Positions 1 through 13,140 are shown, counted from the first letter of the stretch. The stretch: DNA of 64,000 nt from Gibbula magus (GCA_936450465.1 OW388289.1:81361093-81425092); one strand, 5' to 3'. The notes: generated by a model from the sequence alone, not told the origin. Numbers and translations are program-made.

Positions 1-555
1 AGCAATTTCTGGCACATAAAAGGCGACGAATGCAGCAAGGCTTATTTAAGCATGTGATATAGAGACTGACGCAAGTTAGACCTTGCGGCGAAAGCTGTGT
101 GGCACCTAGTTTAATTCTCTAGTTCTAGTCGATTCCTCCAGGTTTTACCGCAGTTTTCAATCAACATTGTCTTGATGCTTTCACCCTGCATTAGACTCTG
201 TTTTATTTATCCAGTAACTTCATCGATATAAAACTTTAACTAAGCAAGGTGTTAATGCATACTTCATGTTTAGTGTATATGTAGTGTTTTGACGTGAATA
301 ATATTTGTGCAAAAGGTTAATCATTTTAAGAAGGTCTAACGAGTAACACTCCGAAGGCTTGTTATAATGAAGAGAATGGATAACTTGTCTCAACCTCCGA
401 GATTAAACCATCTAGTCAATTTCATGTTTCCGTTGTTTCCTCATTATGTTCTTTAGACCTAAAGTATCTATAACGTTATACCCGTTATATTTTTATTCAA
501 ATGTGTCAATTATTATTAAAGCTTATAAAATATATTGTTACGTTAGAGGGCAAAA

Positions 556-959
556 CATCTCATTACACGACCTGAAAAGCCATATCCATAGAAAATGATG
601 CGATATATAAAGCAACAATTTTGTCGAACTCTTCTTTGGGGGAGGTAGACTTGTAGGTCTCATGTGATTTTTAGACTTCAAAATGGCAAGATTGTTGACC
701 GTTTCGTCATTGTATTATATTTAAAACTCTACCCATGAGAGTTAAGGTACCGCTACATCAATCAGATCACTTGAACTACCTTCGAGCGGCCATTTTAATG
801 TGAACACCTTAAATTGGCCACTCGATGGGACTTGGACAAGCATGTACATTCGTTTTAGAACTCTTTTTATTGATTCAAGAGTATAATTTAAACATTTCTA
901 AAACTTATTTACCTTTTGTTCAGAACGCTATTTCAGTATAAGAACGGCGTGCTACAGTT
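556..959. repeat. Dispersed repeat, copy 1 (non-autonomous DNA element)
   Basis: This segment is clearly homologous to 32.5-33.3 kb. Shared blocks include the stretch around 590-700 (ATGATGCGATATATAAAGC versus ATGGTGCGACGTATAAAGC) and the stretch around 740-955 (AGATCACTTGAACTACCTTC versus AGATCACTAGAACTACCTTC). The right end, GGCGTGCTACAG, is an inverted match to the left end of the other copy (CTGTAGCGCG), so this looks like a TIR element. The left boundary is uncertain. There is no coding capacity. Confidence 0.55.
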
Positions 960-1348
960 AGTCATTTCTTAAAATGTAAACACATGAGATATTTGAATAA
1001 CTGTTCATTATATTTAAATCAAGTAGCATTAATAGTAAGTGCAATATCCCTCATAATAAACAGTGATCATTAAATTCTAGAATCAGCGGTATTAAAAAAC
1101 GCTGAGAATTGCAACAATTTAAAATGAACAAATACCATTCAAACGTAAGTGATTTCTATCTTTGCATAAGTGATCTTCAGTCAGGTCATTTTGAGTCACT
1201 GAGTTGTACTTTGATTTACTAAATACATAAAAACAAATCCTTGAAGGTGATAAATTTTCAAAGTGATATGACCAGCACTTGACTCTCAAGGAGTGCGGTG
1301 TGTATAAAGGAGAGGACCACCTTGATATCCACTGCGGCTGTTCTCACC

Positions 1349-4300
1349 ATGACAGAAACGATGTTGACTGTAGCATTTCTGCTGTTTATTGTCGCTACAG
1401 TCGTCCCAGCGAACGGTTTGTATTCCTTGTATTTCAAGTTCAATTATGTTTTGGAAGAAGCATGAAAAACCCGCTAGTCCCTCATGTCTCATCGTTTCTC
1501 GTGTCTTATTTATGTTTGTATATAGAGGTCTCATAGTAAGCAAAATAATATGGTATCATTAATTACGATGGGATGGTAAGTGAAGTAAGCTAAAAGTAGC
1601 AAGGTTCGTAAATCGAATTTGCCTGTGACAGTCCTAATGAAGGCTTAAAGGCAATGATCTATCACCAATCTATCGATCGGCAACATCCGCCATTTTTTTT
1701 TTTTTAATTACATGAAATGAAAACATGCTATATTTTACCTAATTTTAAAACTTTTAATAATAAAACATTAAACGAAATTCGAGAGGATGTTCTCGTTCAC
1801 ACAAATATGATATAAATACATGATTTAAACACAGTAAAATTAAAATATATTAACGAAGTTAATATTTTGATGACTTTATATTTCACAACTTGATAAAGAC
1901 AAGCGCGTATTTGTTGAAAAATAAAAACAATGAGAACTGAAGCCATTCATCGGCGCTGCGAGTGGGGAAAACTTCGCTTCGGACTAAACGCATATTGTTT
2001 ATTCGTTTGGTTATATGTTATGTGTTACTATGTAAATTTTCTATCATTGTATATGTTTAATTTTCAAAAAAGTGTAAAATCTGGTTAAAAATAGCGTGTT
2101 TTCATTTCACGTAATGCCAAGAATCCAATATGGCGGATGCTGCCGATATATCGGTGATAGAACTGTCCCTTTATGGATAGAGGCACTGGTTCAGTGTCCT
2201 TGGACTCTGATGAAACGCTGAATAAAAACACTAAATGTTTCTTGGGAATCGGTGCATCACGTTTACTTGTGCGCGTGGCAGCTTTTTATTGTCATCTTCA
2301 AAATGAATTATGAATTTGTCGCATCAGTATTGCTAAACCACTAAATCCACGTTTCCATAAAATATGCGGGTCTGTATGAACGGGTGTGCTTCCGTTTTGT
2401 ATACTTCTACCACTTCAAGGCTTCATTTTGAAAAAAAAATGTCCTCGAAAGTTGTTTTATGTAACCTAAAGAATATATATAGATGCTTAGAGCATATTTA
2501 TAATTGTCAACTCAGTAGCATACATGTATATATCTATAAGGTGCCGGGTCGTTACGGAGTACATTAAGTAATGGAGAATGCATTCGGAGCCGTGGATTCG
2601 TTAAAAATAATCAACGAGCCCCAGCCGTGGATTCGTTAAAAATAATCAACGAGCCCCCCTTCGGGGCTCGTTGATTATTTTTAACGAATCCACGGCTCCG
2701 AATGCATTCTCCATCTTAATCCATATATGACGTCACGAAACATACATATGTGATTATCTAGCATTATAGACAATACATTTCAATTATGTAACCTAAAAAA
2801 ATATTATTTTGCAAATTTCGGTGCCCCCTCATCGGATATGGTACACGTAGCTTCGATCCTCATGAAATGGATTCTTCCACGCACGTGCATGGCGCAAATC
2901 TTCCACGCAAAGCGATTTGACTGACAGCCAAACTCCTGCATTTCATGTGTTTCAGCACGATCCGCATGCGTTTCACACTTTACCAGTCTTGTTTAGAATG
3001 CAGGGATCTTACTGACAAACAATCAAATGATTACGACCAGGCCTGGTAGTCTAATAGGTTAGGGCGCTGCGTAACAGACGAAGGGTTACATGTTCGATTC
3101 CCGGGTCAGACATTACAAAAATAATCAGATATTTTAAGATTCTAATCAGATATACTAAGACAAAACACATCATTCTTGAACAAATTACTTTGTGAGCCAT
3201 TACGAAAATGTCAAAACCTGACACCCCTCCTGACTGGATTAGTCAATGACCAGTAGATTCTTAAAAATAATCCACTGTTAACACAATAGAGTGACGTCAT
3301 CACCATGGATTAATTAACGTTAACTACTCATGGTACATGTATGACTTTATTATTCCCTATATCTATAAGGTTCCGGGAGCTGTGAGAGTAGATGTGATGC
3401 TCCTTATGACGAGATCCAGTCCTGCCAGTGTAACTCTCACTGTATCACATACGGGGACTGCTGTAGCGACTACCAGACCCTCTGTGTACTAGGTAAGTGC
3501 CTTCAGCTATACCATTACCTACCGTGATATATACTCGTATTGTCATAGACAGGTTAGCTGTGAGGGTATTATAAGTGTATAAGGCGTATATATTTATTAT
3601 GATATATTACTGTATTGTCCAACATCGTTAAATCATAAATTGTCACAACTACTCGCCTACTCGAAATTCCTTTCATCACTTACATGGATGGCAAATCTAC
3701 GTAACGCATGATTAAAGTTTGTCAAATGTTAACAAAACAATAATTAAAGTAAATTGATAAGAGGAAGCCGTTAAGAATGTCACCATGAGAGAATTTAAAA
3801 GAAGTGAATGAAGTGAATGAAGTTTTGTAAATATCGGAGCTATCAGAAGGCGTCCATGTCGAACAACAAATGAAAATTGTTGTGGTTAGTTTTACTCCTC
3901 AGTCGCGGTTCTTAAGAAGAAGTCGAAACGTCAAACGTCATAAAGTTACAGTAATTATAAACACATTGGGCCTTGTGTGATGAAAAAGTAAATATATTAT
4001 TTAGATAACCATCGAGTGAAAACGCTTGTCAATCAATCATTTATTCTCTGAAAACCACGTTAGTTACAGTTATTTTATATACACTAATACATTGACAAGA
4101 TACAACATACATAAACAAAATAATATAAGAAGACTGTACTTACATGTATTCTATTTCTTATAAGAGAGCTCTGAAGAGAGACTTCAATAAGTTCTTTAAT
4201 GTCATTGGTTGAGAATAATTTAATACATTTTGCAGATTGGATGTTTTGTTTCGAGGCGAGGAATATAGTGCTCTTGCATCACCCAATCTTTGACATTCAA

Positions 4301-7300
4301 ACATTAAATGAACATATTGCCAAGTTCACATTCTGGTATGTTCTCCCAGCGGTCAGTTTGAATTAGTAGATTGAAGTCCCATGTAATAAACCTCGCTTAA
4401 GATTCGCGTTGAGATTGATAACTGTAAATGGTCCATAATCTTTCAGGTGTTGATAGATTTGGATCTTGAAATATATTTTCTCTACTTTTGAATTAGTTGT
4501 TCTTTGAATAGTTGGTCTACCTGTTAATGTAGCCGTCACAGTGAAGTACACGAAGACGTTTTTAAATACATGTATCAGGACTAGTAATCATGGTTAATCT
4601 TTTGTTTTACAACCACTTCGATTTGAGTGGGGTCATCGCATTTTTTTAAAAACTGTTATTTTCCATCTTCACTGAGACATATGATGTAGTTGATGCTTGA
4701 TGACAATATAACTTGAAACCGAATATATGCTACATGTATTGTAGACAATTAAGAGAAAGACGATCAACCGTTTTGTCATACGAATATATTCTCTTGAAAA
4801 TAATAGAGGGTTTGAATATAACTTATTAGTATTGATAATCCATGCATTTCTATATCATTGGATAGTTTCAAAACGAGTTGGAGTTGTTTACAAAATCAAC
4901 AATTTGGCGTATCAGTGATACTTCCACTTATCACACAAAACAGTAGTATTATCATACAGGTAGCAGGAACACATGAGTTATTCGCACAGCCTGCCAAATG
5001 TACAACACAATATAACGACACTAATATATTGTTCTATTTATTACCACAGGGGCGTGTATCACTTAGAAACAGCGTTTGAAAGACATATACCTATATAGAC
5101 CCTACCCTATTACTACATACAATGTCTATGTCTTTCAAATGCTGTTTTTAAGCGATACACGCCCCTGTGTTTATTACCAAAGTCACGAAATTGACGAACA
5201 TTCGCTAAAATATACTTTCAAGCTATAGCTGCTGCTCACCGTCACACCTTTGTTCATAGAAGAAGCATGACGTCATAACATTGTTTATGATGTAACGTCA
5301 CCATTCCAAAGTGAAATCTTGCTCTAGGGCATCGTATGAAAAATATGGACTTCAATTAATTGCCCTCTTAGGCAATAACGTTCTTACGTCATGTTAATCG
5401 TTAGACCTTTCTTTCTTCATTTCTGCTCCCAGGGACGTGTTCGGGGCGGTGTCATACGGTGCCGGACAACTCAAAACCATGTCAGTGCAACACCGTCTGC
5501 AACATCTACGAAGACTGCTGCAACGACTTTGAAGAGTTTTGTGAAGGTAGTAACCCCTGTTGACATCAGGACGATACTGTAGGATCGTGTATATCATTCT
5601 TAGAACAAACGGGAATAACATATTATAGAACAGTCATAATAATGGGAATCTATTAGGCAACGTAATTAAGTTGAGAAACAATATGTTTCTGGATAAGCAA
5701 ATCAACTTTCATTAAGATATAACAAGGAGACGTACAAATAAGATTATGGGTACTATATCTCACACAAGAATATGGGATTAGCCTAAACTTAAACTCCTTT
5801 ATCGGGTGAAACTAGTGGGGCTCGAACCCATAATTACCTGTCGTTAATGTTGATTTACAAAACACAGAGTTTTACATTCTCTACAGCTGCTGAACACAAG
5901 TTTGTTACATTCACAACACTCGTAACATTCGTTTCATTATTTTCAACAAAACTTATAAACGTAGTGTTTTCTTCTCATAATAAGGTAGTCAAATCATTGT
6001 AAATGCAAATGAAGTTAGGAAATTGTTGATATTATGCATATATTAAGTTAGATTCTGGTTGCACTGAAATTAGTGCTAAAGTTGCAAATATAAATACTGC
6101 AGGTATCATCCGTTCGTCGCGGTGAGTGCATTCTTGTTTTGCATATCAACTTAAAATGTTTTGAAACATAACTATTGCATATTTCTTCAACACATAAATT
6201 GCTTTTGAATAAAGAATGTACATTATCTAATCCAATGTGAAGTTTTTAAAAATTACACAGGTTCTGAAAAATGTTTCAAAACTTGTTGCCCGTTATCTCT
6301 AATAATTTATATTGCAAATGAATAATTTATCTGCTTTCATTGGCATAATTGTCTCAGACAACTTGTTATATAAATATATCATGCAGTGAATATGTTAAAG
6401 TGGCGAAATACGACTTTTAGTGAAATAACCTGGATTGCCACCGTCAGGCATACCGGAATGGAATGGATACCAGTTCAAAAGTAATGACCGAAATATACAT
6501 GTGCAGGGTAAAAAATCATGGTGTGAAGAAGTTGATTTAAAATGTTCATGCTACAGAACATGTTATTCCTGGGGATATTGTCAGAAAAATTGCTGCTGGA
6601 ATCTTTAACGGTGGTTTGTATTCTGTAATTCCCAGAAATATCAGAATTGGATCATCAACGACTTAAAACATAATAAGAATGTCTTTCTGATTAAAAAATC
6701 AGATTTCTGCAAAATAAAATCCATTGCTCAATTTTCTAAGAGTGGTTGTTCATTTTGGGCAGTTCTGAACATACCATAATTGGAATACCCTTGGTATTCC
6801 CAAAACATTAACCCTATTTGGACTCTCTGGGACATTATTGGTAACGCAACTGCTAAGGGATTGCCTACTTTAAGCTAGGAGCTTTGAAAGTTGGTAAATA
6901 ATAATTGGTATTTTGTCTAAATAGATACCTGTCGCAGTTTCCAGGAATTCATATCTGAACCAATACAGGTACTGAGGAAAAACAAAAGATATTAATATTC
7001 CTGAGTGGATGTACTTTCTTTTGATACCAAATAGTGCTACAATACAACCATTTATAAACTTGTTATTTGTGTAATAAGTCCCCAACGTCATGTAAACATA
7101 GCAATGTAACACACTTTTGTTCACCAGCTGTAGTGATCACGGTGATTTACTTAGAGTGATAGATAACGTTACTGGAGTCACATGTTAAACATTATTAATT
7201 TTGCTAGTTTTTCGAAAACTGTTGCTGACAGATGTGGGTTGTTAGTGTTTATAGGTGGTCATATAACTGGTATGCATGTTAATTGGACGCGTAATTTCGG

Positions 7301-10300
7301 TATTTTTGGACATATCGAATCAAAACATAGGCCTAATTCATGAAATTTACTCTTTGTCACTCAGTGTCGGATACCACAATTAGATTTCGGTTTCTTTCTT
7401 CACACTCCGACCACGAATCTAACAGTCACATATATAAAATGTATAAAATCTTTGCACCATATACTTCCAACCGATGTTTTCCTGTATAAATTTTTGGTCG
7501 TGCAACATGGTCAGTCAAATCTGGCAACAACTAGAAACCTGGCTACATCAAAAGGCTCCTATCCTAGTTAGCATTACAAAGAAACATGTAATGATTGGTT
7601 ATCCGGATAGGCACAATGATCCTCTGAATATCATATTCATGACAATAACATAAACTCACGGGCAAAAGAAACGTCCCCATACAAAATACAAGATATTTCA
7701 ATCATCGGGCGATAAATGCGACTGAAACAGCGTTACACCATGTCTTCAGAACCCAACAATACTAAATATGAATTTTCAAAACATTATCTATTCATAACTC
7801 TGAGAAACACAAGTTTTAAGAAATGGTCGTTTTGGAATCTCCTTAACTAGACGAGATAGAAGCCTCAAAAAGCCAGTTTTGGCTTGTTTTGAGACGTCCT
7901 ATAGTAAAGACGCGTCAACAAATTTAAATCAAAGAAGGTTATTTATGTCGAGGATATCTTAAGTTAATTAAATTTCTACTTTTTCAATGTTTTAAACTTA
8001 AATACTAAATATTGTGGGCCAAAAACATCTTTAAAAAACGATTTAGCACCCCATGTCAATTTGAACAGATGTAAAAATAAAAATTGCATACTCTGATGTA
8101 TGAAATTGTGAATATTTCTTAAGAAAACATGTGGCTACCAAATACATACAAAATCTATTTTCTCCGACATCAATATTTCATTTTATACTGTTTTCAAAAT
8201 GTGGTGACGTTTCTTTTGCCCGTGAGTTTATCTTATATTTAAAAGCAAACTGAACAATAGATTGTCACCATTCAGAACTTTTCAGAATGAAATAAAGTAC
8301 TATTACATCCTTACTAAATGTTCAGCAATCATTGAGTGTAATATTATTTTCTATAAATTCTGGTCAACATGTCATAACCTGTTCATGTGAAGTGTATTTG
8401 TTTTGGGTAATGCCTATACTTAATATTGGAATGTCATATGTTGAGTTTTTAAAAAATGCTGTAAATACTCTCTTAAAAATAAAAAGTTAAAAAAACGAAT
8501 CTAACAAATCATCACACATTGATTAATGTAAGGATTCGTGGTCATTTTCTAAATAATTGGTTCAACTCATACCTCTTCATGATTCACTTACGATAGAGGT
8601 ATGTTATTCGTGGTTTTTCAGATCATCGGAATTCGTAAAATTAATGTTAAGATTTTACAATGACTTACAAGAATTTATTACACTGAATGAACTTTAGGAA
8701 TCGCGTATGAAGGACTTATGGATTAGCTGAATGCATATGCAGGTATACGGGCGAATGACGAATGGCATACCTGTTGACCATTTTGGAGTAGTGGGGTGTA
8801 ACCTCAAGGTAGACTTCCTCTTCTCATTTGCTGCTTCCTGGAGTTTGTGTTGACATAAACGTTAGCAAATAAAAAAGAGTAATAAAATCACGATCTATAA
8901 AAGCCATTTTTAACCACATTGTAAGTCTTTTAACTGACATAATGACCTGTACAAGCTCACCAATTAGGTAACCAATGTTAGCTATTGTTTTATGAAACAT
9001 GTAGCCAATTCGTAGCAGATTCGCACGATATATGATGAATTATGAGGCCTATATCAGTTGGTTTGTACCTGCTTACGATTTAGTTACAATGCCTTAAAAT
9101 GCACTACAAATTTGCTACGAACTGATTACGATTACGAGGTCGTTGCCAAAATTTGAGACAGCTGGAACAGTTTACCACAATTTCCAAACTGAATTGTAAG
9201 AACTGACTACGAATATATACGAATCACTTACGTACTCGAACAGATTACGATTTAGCTCCAAAAGCTCAAAATTCGTTGCGTTTCGTAGTCGTTGTGTGAG
9301 GTAGCGAAGGTATATAGCTGACAGATGTCAGAACGGAATACCTGTAAGTTCTCTTAGCTATGTTTGAAGACGCTGAAGCAGAAACAAGCTCCCTGATTCA
9401 CAACTTCTGTATTGCAAAACGATGCCGTTTGGTGTAGCTGCTTATACATTAGCCACATATCCAATTGGAACCCGTACTAATCCAGATACAATAACCTTCA
9501 AACCATGAACTGTAAGAGTGACGGAAATAGTTTCGTAGGAGGTAATTACGAAACTGAAACCTCATTCATAGATTTAGTACTGTACACTAAATACAGTCCA
9601 AAACGTCTGTCTCTGACTGATTACATCTTGAAATCTGGCTGTTCTGATTTACATCAGGAACAAATCGGGAGTCATTGTCTGAAGTCATGCATCACGTCTG
9701 GAACCTCGACTCCAACAGAGTGGGTTTGAGTGACTACATACTCAAGTATCAGGGGCAAGTGAGCTCGGGTAACACCGGGGACAATGCGCCTAGCAGGTGC
9801 GTGGTTTCTTAACGTCATTCCTTGTAACATTTACATGTATACGTGCAGTGCATGACCTGAACCAGATGTGTTCTTTATGTCGTCAGAAAACTAGATGTAT
9901 TCGCTTTTCCTGGCTTCTCGTACATCCATATTCAAACACTGGAACATACTAAGGAATACATTGTTCATGGTCCATAATAAAAAAAACCTCCATATTCAAC
10001 TTCGCATTTTTGTCTAAACAAAAGTATCAAATTTTGAAAAAATGATGTATTTTGTTAATTTAAAACACCTTTTTACAAAACGAATTGAACTATATGAATA
10101 GCTAAGAAAATTACAGTTTTTACAGAGAATTTTCCAGAAATTGGATCCCCAAAACTCACAATTTTGAGAAATCTCATACAGATGGCATATATTCATTGAA
10201 CAAATGGACGGCTCAATAGTAAGAAAAGACACTTTTTCTTAGTCCAGGAGGTTTTCTCTCTTAAAATTTGTTGCTTATACACAGAGGACTTCATAGACGT

Positions 10301-12240
10301 GTCTTTGATCTTCACAGTAGTAACTTACAAATCGGGATCCATCCTCGGTTACCCATGGTTTTATATATGCTCCGTTACTCTCAACTATATAATAATTTGG
10401 GTAATTGGTAATTTGAGTACATATTTCTCTGATGAAATTTCCCATGGGTGATATAGTGGAGAGTAACGGAGCATATGGGTGACCAAGGATGATCGGATTC
10501 GAAACCAGTAATATATTTATAGATGAACAAGAGATCAATCATTTATCACATCATCAGCACTCAAATATTAATCTCATTGGTAAGTAAACAGTACGAACCA
10601 TTTATGGACAGTTTTGTAAACAAAACACCTAACTGTCAGCATCTCTCGCCTCCAGTTTCTTCGACTACTTGAACACCGACGTGTTCAGTCGCACAACGTA
10701 CAGCCTCATGATCGACCTGCTAGACAACTACAATCCAGACATTGGTCAGAGCGAGTCGCTGACCCCTGATCAGTGGGACGAGGTCGAGAGATTTCTGGAC
10801 GCTATCCTCGACACGGACATCATGGACAAGGCGTCCCAGTATCTCCAAAACGAAGGTACATAAAGGGTATCCATATCATCAGTGTATCACATTTGTTAAA
10901 ACAATTCATTGTGTCATTTCAAGAATGCAATGTAGTGTATTTCGCTATTGCATTAAGAGATAAAATAAATCTCCTTCATTGACAAAAGAAATTCAAAGTT
11001 ACCTCTCATAATTTGTCAAAGTATCAAATCAAGTATCTATTCTAGTCAAATACTTTATATTTTTTTCAAGATGATACATTATGTTTTACAAGATGATTCA
11101 AGTGAAGTTTAACAATATATAGTATTCATATACAGTAACACTCTGATGAAAATCCGCCAGAGGTTAGACTTATAACTCCATCGATTCGTATGAACATGAA
11201 TCTAACCACGAGCTGAATTTGATCGCGGATCACAGTACATGTAATTGCAAATTATATGATAGATATACTGATTGATTAATGTTAATATCTGCCTTGTATT
11301 AACAACAAATGATAGATGCCACACTCTCAAAATTTAAAAAAAAATCAACGATGACAATAACACGATCACTATGATTTAGTTTGATGTGTTCGATATTTAT
11401 TGCATCCCTTCTATTGCAGGGAAAGTAACTGAGTCCAATTTCCGTGACGTTTTGAGGGAGCTCTGGTTCAACCTCTATTCTCGCTCAAGTTCCGGACCGA
11501 TAGACAGCTCGGGTTTCGAGCACGTTATAGTGGGAGAGCGGAATAGCGGGGTGAGCGGCTTCCACAACTGGGTGCAGTTCTATCGTGAGGAGGCGGCGGG
11601 TAGGATAGACTACCTCGGATATGTCAAGAAGGATGACGTGAGTAGTATTCAACAATGACCTCTACTTTCTTTCACTTTAATTTTGAATTGATACTTTGCG
11701 TCGTGAGATCGCGGTGAGAATTGCTCGTTAGAAGTTCAATCCTGACATTGGAACACTTTGAAGGCAATATAGTTTCAACTGTAGATAGTTCGATCTCTAG
11801 GAGATGCGGATTTTGGAATTTTCAAAGGGGGTTCCATACAAGGGGTCGTCAAATTTACATCCAAAATACCCAAATTAATAAATTATTAAAATGAAATGAT
11901 TATTGTAAATAATAAATATTCATACTGATGAAGTCAGAATGCTCTTTGCACTCTTAGATTGTTCAATATCGACTGAGTGTATACATTAAAAAACAACTGT
12001 ATGTTGCAGCCGGAGATAGTTGGCGCCCAGTTCCTGTGGAACGGGTACAGGAAGAGTATGGGCTCCTTCTTTGTGGCAGCCAGCCCGGAGTTTGATATTG
12101 CTGTCTACACTATATGTGCTCTCATGCATCCCAACTCGGTCTGTTCCTTCACCATGAACGGATGGAGCATCAGGATCCAAACATGGGACATCAACCACAA
12201 GTCTGGCCTCCAGATTGCCTCAGCCTATCCCATTCTGTGA
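1349..12240 (+). CDS. Secreted somatomedin-B/EndoU-domain endoribonuclease (ENDOU/placental protein 11-like)
   Basis: Seven exons: 1349-1415, 3370-3492, 5433-5546, 9658-9796, 10656-10855, 11420-11637 and 12010-12240. All junctions are GT-AG and phases agree (1,1,1,2,1,0). They give 363 residues. Residues 1-22 are a signal peptide (MTETMLTVAFLLFIVA...). Residues about 24-63 and 64-101 are two somatomedin-B domains with the CxCxxxCxxxxxCC signature (CQCNSHCITYGDCC; CQCNTVCNIYEDCC), each on its own symmetric phase-1 exon. Residues 102-363 are an EndoU domain, starting near HHVWNLDSNRV. H249 (GFEHVIVGE) and H263 (SGFHNWVQFY) fit the two catalytic histidines of the family, and K302 (GYRKSMGSFFVA) fits the lysine. 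EndoU enzymes cut RNA 3' of uridines and leave 2',3'-cyclic phosphate; this is family knowledge. The order SMB-SMB-EndoU is that of vertebrate ENDOU. The start codon sits in CACCATGA. Function is inferred from the domains only. Confidence 0.92.
1648..2171. mobile_element. TIR element (MITE) with TA target duplication
   Basis: A 524-bp element in intron 1 of the EndoU gene. The imperfect terminal inverted repeats extend for about 100 bp: left AAGGCAATGATCTATCACC and right GGTGATAGAACTGTCCCTT, with further inner pairing (GAAATGAAAACATGCTAT versus AGCGTGTTTTCATTTC). TA dinucleotides flank both ends (1646-1647, 2172-2173), which suggests Tc1/mariner-type mobilisation. There is no transposase frame. 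Confidence 0.75.
2571..2714. repeat. Perfect foldback element with internally duplicated arm
   Basis: Bases 2571-2622 are perfectly inverted at 2663-2714 (52 bp), starting ATGGAGAATGCATTCGGAG and ending in CTCCAT. The spacer 2623-2657 is a direct copy of the last 35 bases of the left arm, so that arm is tandemly duplicated. A degenerate relative (GTAGATTCTTAAAAATAATC) occurs near 3251. The perfect arms indicate a recent origin or gene conversion. Confidence 0.9.
3031..3110 (+). repeat. tRNA-like SINE head or tRNA pseudogene
   Basis: It contains a box-A-like stretch (TGGTAGTCTAATAGG) and a good box B (TGTTCGATTCC, 3091-3101) at tRNA spacing. The acceptor and T stems do not pair well, so this is more likely a SINE promoter region or tRNA relic than a working tRNA gene. 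Confidence 0.45.
5045..5169. mobile_element. hAT-type foldback MITE
   Basis: A 125-bp element made of two ~43-bp inverted arms beginning CACAGGGGCGTGTATC and a short spacer. It is flanked by a perfect 8-bp direct duplication, TTTATTAC (5037-5044 and 5170-5177). The 8-bp duplication and the CAGGGGCG-type end match hAT transposons. It lies in intron 2 of the EndoU gene. Confidence 0.88.
6507..6605 (+). pseudogene. Probable decayed third somatomedin-B exon
   Basis: A + strand frame after CAG at 6504-6506 reads SWCEEVDLKCSCYRTC and continues with YSWGYC, QKNCC and then a stop. The CxCxxxCxxxxxC spacing matches the two functional somatomedin-B exons upstream. One cysteine of the adjacent pair is missing, the frame is off by one from the phase-1 rule, and a stop follows. 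It lies between the second SMB exon and the EndoU exons, where an extra SMB repeat would be expected. The alternative is a chance cysteine-rich frame. Confidence 0.4.
7653..8228. mobile_element. Tc1/mariner-type MITE related to the Tc1 element at 59.9-61.5 kb
   Basis: A 576-bp non-autonomous element with terminal inverted repeats AACTCACGGGCAAAAGAAAC at both ends, flanked by TA on each side. The TIR is shared with the transposase-bearing element at 59947-61459, a plausible source of mobilising enzyme. A diverged copy of the whole element is at about 51.04-51.62 kb. It lies in intron 3 of the EndoU gene. Confidence 0.9.
8960..9300. repeat. TTACGA-rich diverged repeat
   Basis: Motifs such as TTACGA, TACGAA and CGTAGC recur many times on both strands, ending near TTTCGTAGTCGTTG. 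The pattern suggests an old foldback or TIR repeat. Clean termini could not be located. Confidence 0.3.
10339..10494. repeat. Foldback (hairpin) repeat
   Basis: The left arm 10339-10388 (CATCCTCGGTTACCCATGG ... TATGCTCCGTTACTCTC) is inverted at about 10449-10494 (GAGAGTAACGGAGCATA ... CCAAGGATG). Candidate flanking duplications (ATCGGGAT/ATCGGATT) match only in part, so the class is not assigned. It lies in intron 4 of the EndoU gene. Confidence 0.7.
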
Positions 12241-12564
12241 AACGATCACCGGGGAACGAGCTTGTATCTCTCTATCTAGTTCTTGCAGCACTGTGTCATC
12301 TGTAAAGTGTTTGTGGGCGTATATCAGTCAGAATTTATAATTCAGACTTTGGAATAAGAGAGATGCAATTGATACCAGGAGGTTAATGGTTTGGATCCGA
12401 AAAGTCGAAAAAGTACAACAAAGCTTACAAATATGAAATTGAAACATAATTCTTATAAACATTTAAATTGCAAAAGTATCATTTTAAATCAGCAATGCCA
12501 TATGCAAATGACAATTACACTGCTTCTGATGCTTTGTGATTCAAAATGTGACTGGATATTTGAA

Positions 12565-12570
12565 AATAAA
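12565..12570 (+). terminator. Candidate polyadenylation signal of the EndoU gene
   Basis: An AATAAA hexamer lies 325 bases after the stop codon. A second one (12635-12640) runs into an A-rich stretch and is an equally good candidate. Confidence 0.4.
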
Positions 12571-12699
12571 AGATTTTGTAATGAGGTCTTTAGTTTATCA
12601 TTTGCATTATATATCCAAACATTAGGATTTGCAAAATAAAAAAAAATAATTTGTGTTATCTAATTCAAAATAGATGCAATATTATACGAGCCTTGACCA

Positions 12700-13140
12700 T
12701 CTTGATACTCCCGTAACCAGAAAGGTCTCTACCCTCCACATTTTTCGGGAGACATAATGTTTTCACCTCCGTCCGTCATTCCGTTATTCCGAAATGCTTT
12801 CTTTTCCGGGCCATATCTCAAAAAACATTCAATTTTTTTCTTCACAAAACTTGGTATGTGGTTAGACCTAGTGGTGGAGTGGTGCCTTTTGCTATTTTGG
12901 TTATTATGAATTTTTTAATTTTTTTTCTGGTTTCCATGAAAACAATTTGAACTTAGTGCATATTGAGGGTAGGGACCTTTTCTGGCCTCTATCTCCAAAA
13001 CCGTTCAATATTTTTTCACCAAACTTTGTATTTGCTTAGACCTAGTGATAGAGTGGTGCCTTTTGCTACTTTGGCTATTCTGAATTTGTTATTTCTCGTT
13101 AATGCAGTATTGAACTTAGCATAAGTGAAAAATAAGGGTA
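12700..13140. repeat. Dispersed repeat with ~174-bp internal tandem units
   Basis: Two diverged units share TTAGACCTAGTGRTRGAGTG and GTGCCTTTTGCTA, about 174 bases apart. CTCCGTCCGTCATTCCG precedes the first unit. The layout resembles the repeats at 39.2 kb and 59.1 kb. There is no coding sequence. Confidence 0.55.

Noticed and set aside
6103..6121. Possible 19-base microexon between AG and GTGAGT in the EndoU gene
   Set aside because: Its length is not a multiple of three and would break the exact phase match between exons 3 and 4.
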